A stretch of 64,000 nucleotides of DNA from contig NC_079488.1 in assembly GCF_020520425.1 (NCBI RefSeq), positions 4,441,747 to 4,505,746 of the forward strand, in the 5' to 3' direction. A model generated the notes under the pieces. The model saw nothing but the letters and a program-made list of their open reading frames with translations. It had not been told where the DNA came from and did not search any database. The position numbers and the translations under genes were made by a program. Shown in pieces: positions 60,563 to 64,000 of this stretch (its first letter is position 1; each line of letters starts with the position of its first letter). This DNA is from Spinacia oleracea. Its lineage: Eukaryota > Streptophyta > Magnoliopsida > Caryophyllales > Amaranthaceae.

Positions 60563-63500
60563 ATGCTTCTTCAACGACAGGTTGCTCTCTGCTCACTGCC
60601 TACCTGCACAAAGCACGCTCCTTTCTTCTCAGGAATTTCCATGGCTTCTTCTTCTTCGTCTTCTTCCTCTGTTTCTTTCAAGTCAGATTACACCAACAAA
60701 CTCCCTTCAATCTCTTGTCAAGCTTCCATTCAAGATTCTAATTCTTCAATAAAGTAAGTCTTTTTCTCTTTTTTTAATCCAATTTTTTCAAGTTAATTAC
60801 TTTAATTCTTAATTTAAACTTGCTGTTTGTTAATCCTATGCGTTTCCCAGTAATTTGCACTGCTGCATTCCCAAAAACCGTGCTTTTTTGTTGTGGGGGT
60901 TTGCACGTTTGAGGGTTTTTCTGGGTTCAAGGTTCTAGTTTTTTCTCAAAAGCATCGGGGTATTTTGCAGAATCTTTATAATTAGGAACTACTTTTCAAA
61001 ATTAGTATAGGGAAATGTATTTATATTCTAGTTGGGAAATTTTGGTAAATGAAGCATGTATGTTTTTATAATATCAAGAATTATGGGAAATGTATTTATC
61101 AATAATTTTTGAATAGTGCAAATAAGCATTTTTGTAATTAAATTGGCAAAAAAGGAGGTGAAAATAGAAAAAGAAACTAAAAAAGTGAATTAAATGAAAA
61201 AAAATTTGAACTCAAATGAATAAAAATTGAGGTTAATTGTATATATTAAAAAACCTATTTATCTACAATTATGCCGTGTGATTTGTACTATTCATCAATA
61301 ACAGTTATTGATTTGGAATCACTCTGAATTATGTACTAGTTGATTGGATTGGTGGATTGATGATTTCAATAGTTTTTCACGAGGATATTGGGTTTGTTTG
61401 TTCCTAAGTTTGTTTATGTTCGGTAGTAATTGGGAGTTTTTTGTAAATGAAGCATGTGTAGTTTCATTATAACAAGAATTATGTACTAATTGATTGGTGG
61501 ATTGATGATTTCAATAGCTTTTCACGACGATATTGGGTTTGTTTATTCCTAAGTTTGTTTATGTTCGGTAGTAATTGGGAGTTTTTTTCTGTAAATGAAG
61601 CATGTGTAGTTTCATTATAACAAGAATTATGTACTAATTGATTGGTGGATTGATGATTTCAATAGTTTTTCACGATGATATTGGATTTGTTTGTTGCTTT
61701 ATTGTGTTTGATCAGGAATGAGAATGTGTCTGTATCTGTTCATGGTGTGTCTGAAAAGATTATGGGCGTATTGGGAGGCGGGCAGCTAGGTCGCATGTTA
61801 TGCCAAGCTGCATCAGAACTGGCCATCAAAGTAGCTATATTGGACCCTTCAGAGAACTGCCCAGCTAGTTCTTTGTCACATTATCATATGGTTGGGAGCT
61901 TTGATGACAGTGCCACAGTTGAGGAATTTGCAAAAAGGTTGCAAGATTTTAGTATTTTTAAGTTTGTTTATGTTCGATAGTATTAAACAAGTATTTTTGT
62001 TTTTCTAACTTCGTTTATGTTCGGTAGTAATGAACAAGTTTTTCTTTTTGGTGGCTAGATGTGGAGTTTTGACTGTGGAGATTGAGCATGTTGATGTTGC
62101 CACACTTGATAAGCTTGAAAAACAAGGAGTTGACTGCCAACCCAAAGCCTCTACCATTAGAATAATTCAGGTATAGAATTTACGCTTACATTATGACTAT
62201 CCTATGTGCAAAAATTGGATGAGCTCGGTTCCTTTTTTTTTCTTGAAGTTGGCAATTGTTTTTCTTATCCAAGATTTTACTGAATCTAAACCTGCGAATT
62301 AATTTGATTTAGTTATGAAACTTATATCTGTTTTTTTGTGTAGGCATGTGAGTAAGCAATTAGAGTATGATATGCACTATTTCATGGAGATTAGACTCCG
62401 TTTTTTTTTTATTATTCAAATTAGAATTGAGATTTTTTTTTTGTTGGTAATAATCTATCTCATGTCATAATATGTGACTTAGTTTCACCGCTGGCCGCCA
62501 CCAATCTACCGCGACCCTCCTCTTTTATCCGGGCTTGGGACCAACAGTGAATGCCGCATTCGCGACACTCACAAGTGAATGCCGCATTCGCGACACTCAC
62601 AAGTGAATGCCGCATACGCGACACTCACAGGCGGAGTTAGCCGACCCCAAAACATTTTGGGACTAAGGCTTTGTAGTTGTTGTTGTTGTTGTTGTTGGTA
62701 ATAATCTATCTGTATTATGATATTACATGTAATGCGCAGGATAAATATCTTCAAAAATTACACTTTTCTCGACATGGGATCCCGTTGCCTGAGTTTATGG
62801 AGGTGGGTAGTGCCTTATGACCGGCGTGTCTACATATTTTGGAAGTATGTGTTGCTTCTTTCTTTTGGATTTTATTGCTGAATTGTGTCCATTGCAGATA
62901 GATAATTATGAAAGTGCTAAGAGGTCTGGAGAGCTATTTGGTTATCCACTTATGATTAAGAGCAAAAGGCTTGCCTATGATGGACGCGGTAATGCTGTTG
63001 CTAAGTGTGAAGATGATCTTTCTTCTGCAGTCACTGGTATGGTTTAGTTATGCTCCGTAATTCTTTAAAAGTTAAAACAAATACACCCAAAGCATGAATG
63101 ACTTTTTTACTACACCCAGAGCAATCGACCTTCTGTACATGTTTTCTAATGCGTAGCTTTCAATTTCACTACCTCTGTTGTGAGCAACCTGATGTTTTTT
63201 TTTGTTTGAACTGTCTAGTGTAGTCAGCTTTCTCGCCCTTCTTTTTGCTTCCTGATTCTCTCCATGTATGCATTTTATTTTATTTTATTTTGCAAAATTA
63301 ACATGATTTTCGTATTCTGCAGCACTTGGAGGGTATGAACGAGGTTTGTATGTTGAGAAATGGGCTCCATTCGTAAAGGTTAGCATCATATATTATATTG
63401 GAAGCAATTGGTTGTGATGTTGACCTTTAGTTTTTCATTTACGCATTGATGTTGTGCATATTATAAATAATTATTTTGTTGATTACATAAGTCTAAGCAA

Positions 63501-64000
63501 CAATTTTGGAACTTTTTTGAACTATATTATTTTCTCCATAGTAGTAAACGTATTACATGCACAACACGATCTGGCCAAGTTTATTAGAATAAACGACATG
63601 GAGAACATGAGTTAAACGGCTGAAGTTGCTCCCTTTTTATAAGATTTGCTGCTATTTACGTACATTCAAGGCATTCCTACGCTTGGTTGTCTAACAGGAG
63701 ATTTAAGATATGTAGAGTTCACACTAGAAACAACTTTATACTGCAATTTTAGTTTTACAAGCAGTCAAGTTCATCAGAAAATTGAGAATATCTGTAAATT
63801 GTTTAAGCGGTAAATTTTGTTTTGTAACCCTATTAATCATATATTCTAGTCTCAATTCATTTTCCAAGGAGTTAGAAAAGGAGCTCCTTAAAAGTTATAT
63901 GGTTATAGGGCGCATATCTTTCATTCTAACACCCTAGCCCCCTAAGGGTTTAACAAGAGTAAGAAAAGTACTTACTTCCAAATATGCATATAGAAGCATT
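60563..64000 (+). CDS. Phosphoribosylaminoimidazole carboxylase, PurK part (5' portion, runs off the window)
   Basis: Six exons in phase: 60563-60753, 61716-61937, 62059-62170, 62740-62802, 62898-63036 and 63323-63378, giving 261 residues; more exons lie beyond the edge. The first exon is a Ser-rich plastid transit-peptide-like leader. The nucleotide-binding PurK start IMGVLGGGQLGRMLCQAASE follows, then LTVEIEHVDVATLDKLEKQG. The ATP-grasp part begins with DKYLQKLHFSRHGIPLPEFM, GYPLMIKSKRLAYDGRGNAV and GGYERGLYVEKWAPFVK. In plants this is a PurK-PurE fusion that turns aminoimidazole ribotide into its carboxylated form in purine synthesis, in plastids. An in-frame ATG at 60500 would add 21 residues; 60563 gives the better leader. 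Intron 1 carries triplicated sequence and intron 3 a SINE. Confidence 0.94.
61328..61710 (+). repeat. Three-copy tandem repeat, about 149-bp unit
   Basis: The unit ATTATGTACTAxTTGATTGG...TTTCAATAG.TTTTCACGA...GGGAGTTTTTT...GTTTCATTATAACAAGA starts at 61328, 61478 and 61626 (last partial). It ends a few bases from the exon 2 acceptor of the PurK gene. Related single words occur near 61030 and 61960-62030. Confidence 0.9.
62461..62691 (+). mobile_element. SINE with perfect 20-bp target duplication and internal 28-bp triplication
   Basis: The direct repeat TTGTTGGTAATAATCTATCT lies at 62441-62460 and 62692-62711. The insert has GGGACTAAGGCTTTG and then a GTT tail, like several plant tRNA-SINE families. 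Inside, AGTGAATGCCGCATTCGCGA then CACTCACA is repeated three times in tandem (about 62548-62631). It is in intron 3 of the PurK gene. Confidence 0.9.
63379..64000 (+). other. PurK intron 6, open at the window edge
   Basis: No exon, RNA or clear repeat is seen here. The next PurK exon must lie beyond 64000. Confidence 0.6.

Noticed and set aside
62548-62631. Three spaced 28-bp repeats as a CRISPR-like array
   Set aside because: The units are directly adjacent with no spacers, inside a SINE in a plant nuclear intron.

Overview
The window is nuclear DNA from a flowering plant, almost certainly a eudicot. Genes are built from many short exons with GT-AG introns, intergenic DNA is AT-rich, and the proteins are typical plant families: a KEA-type K+/H+ antiporter, an NPH3/BTB protein, CstF-64 and a plastid-type PurK. 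Miniature transposons and SINEs are abundant. The sequence alone does not fix the species. The window holds five gene models. From left to right they are a small tail-anchored membrin-like protein (+, 2351-7394), a KEA4/5/6-type antiporter with 20 exons (+, 9656-28566), an NPH3-family BTB protein (+, 31888-35546), cleavage stimulation factor CstF-64 (-, 47317-37353) and the 5' part of phosphoribosylaminoimidazole carboxylase (+, 60563 to beyond the right edge). All exon junctions were placed by hand from splice sites, reading phase and family resemblance. They are unrelated housekeeping or signalling genes and show no sign of working as a cluster.

Region by region: 1-2.2 kb is retrotransposon LTR-like and low-complexity DNA. 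2.3-7.4 kb is the membrin-like gene, whose second intron holds a decayed Pumilio gene fragment on the opposite strand. 8.7-9.3 kb is a nested MITE pair upstream of KEA. 9.6-28.6 kb is KEA, with a LINE remnant, nested MITEs, four tandem duplications and three copies of a roughly 190-bp TIR element in its introns. 28.6-31.9 kb is repeats. 31.9-35.5 kb is NPH3. 35.9-36.3 kb is a young truncated LINE insertion. 37.1-47.3 kb is CstF-64 with a TIR element just downstream, and 47.5-49.6 kb is a 2.1-kb element with long terminal inverted repeats and a perfect 9-bp target duplication, 165 bp upstream of the CstF-64 start.

The most unusual stretch is 49.6 to about 58.3 kb. It begins with a Helitron-type 3' terminus (hairpin plus CTAG) read on the minus strand. 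On that same strand follow broken, intron-containing pieces of at least three unrelated genes: SCO1/HCC1, plasma-membrane H+-ATPase and homocysteine S-methyltransferase. This is the pattern expected of a gene-capturing Helitron. Downstream, 59.1-59.9 kb is a decayed second copy of the 3' end of the NPH3 locus and records the empty site of the LINE insertion. A hAT-like MITE ends 98 bp before the PurK start codon.
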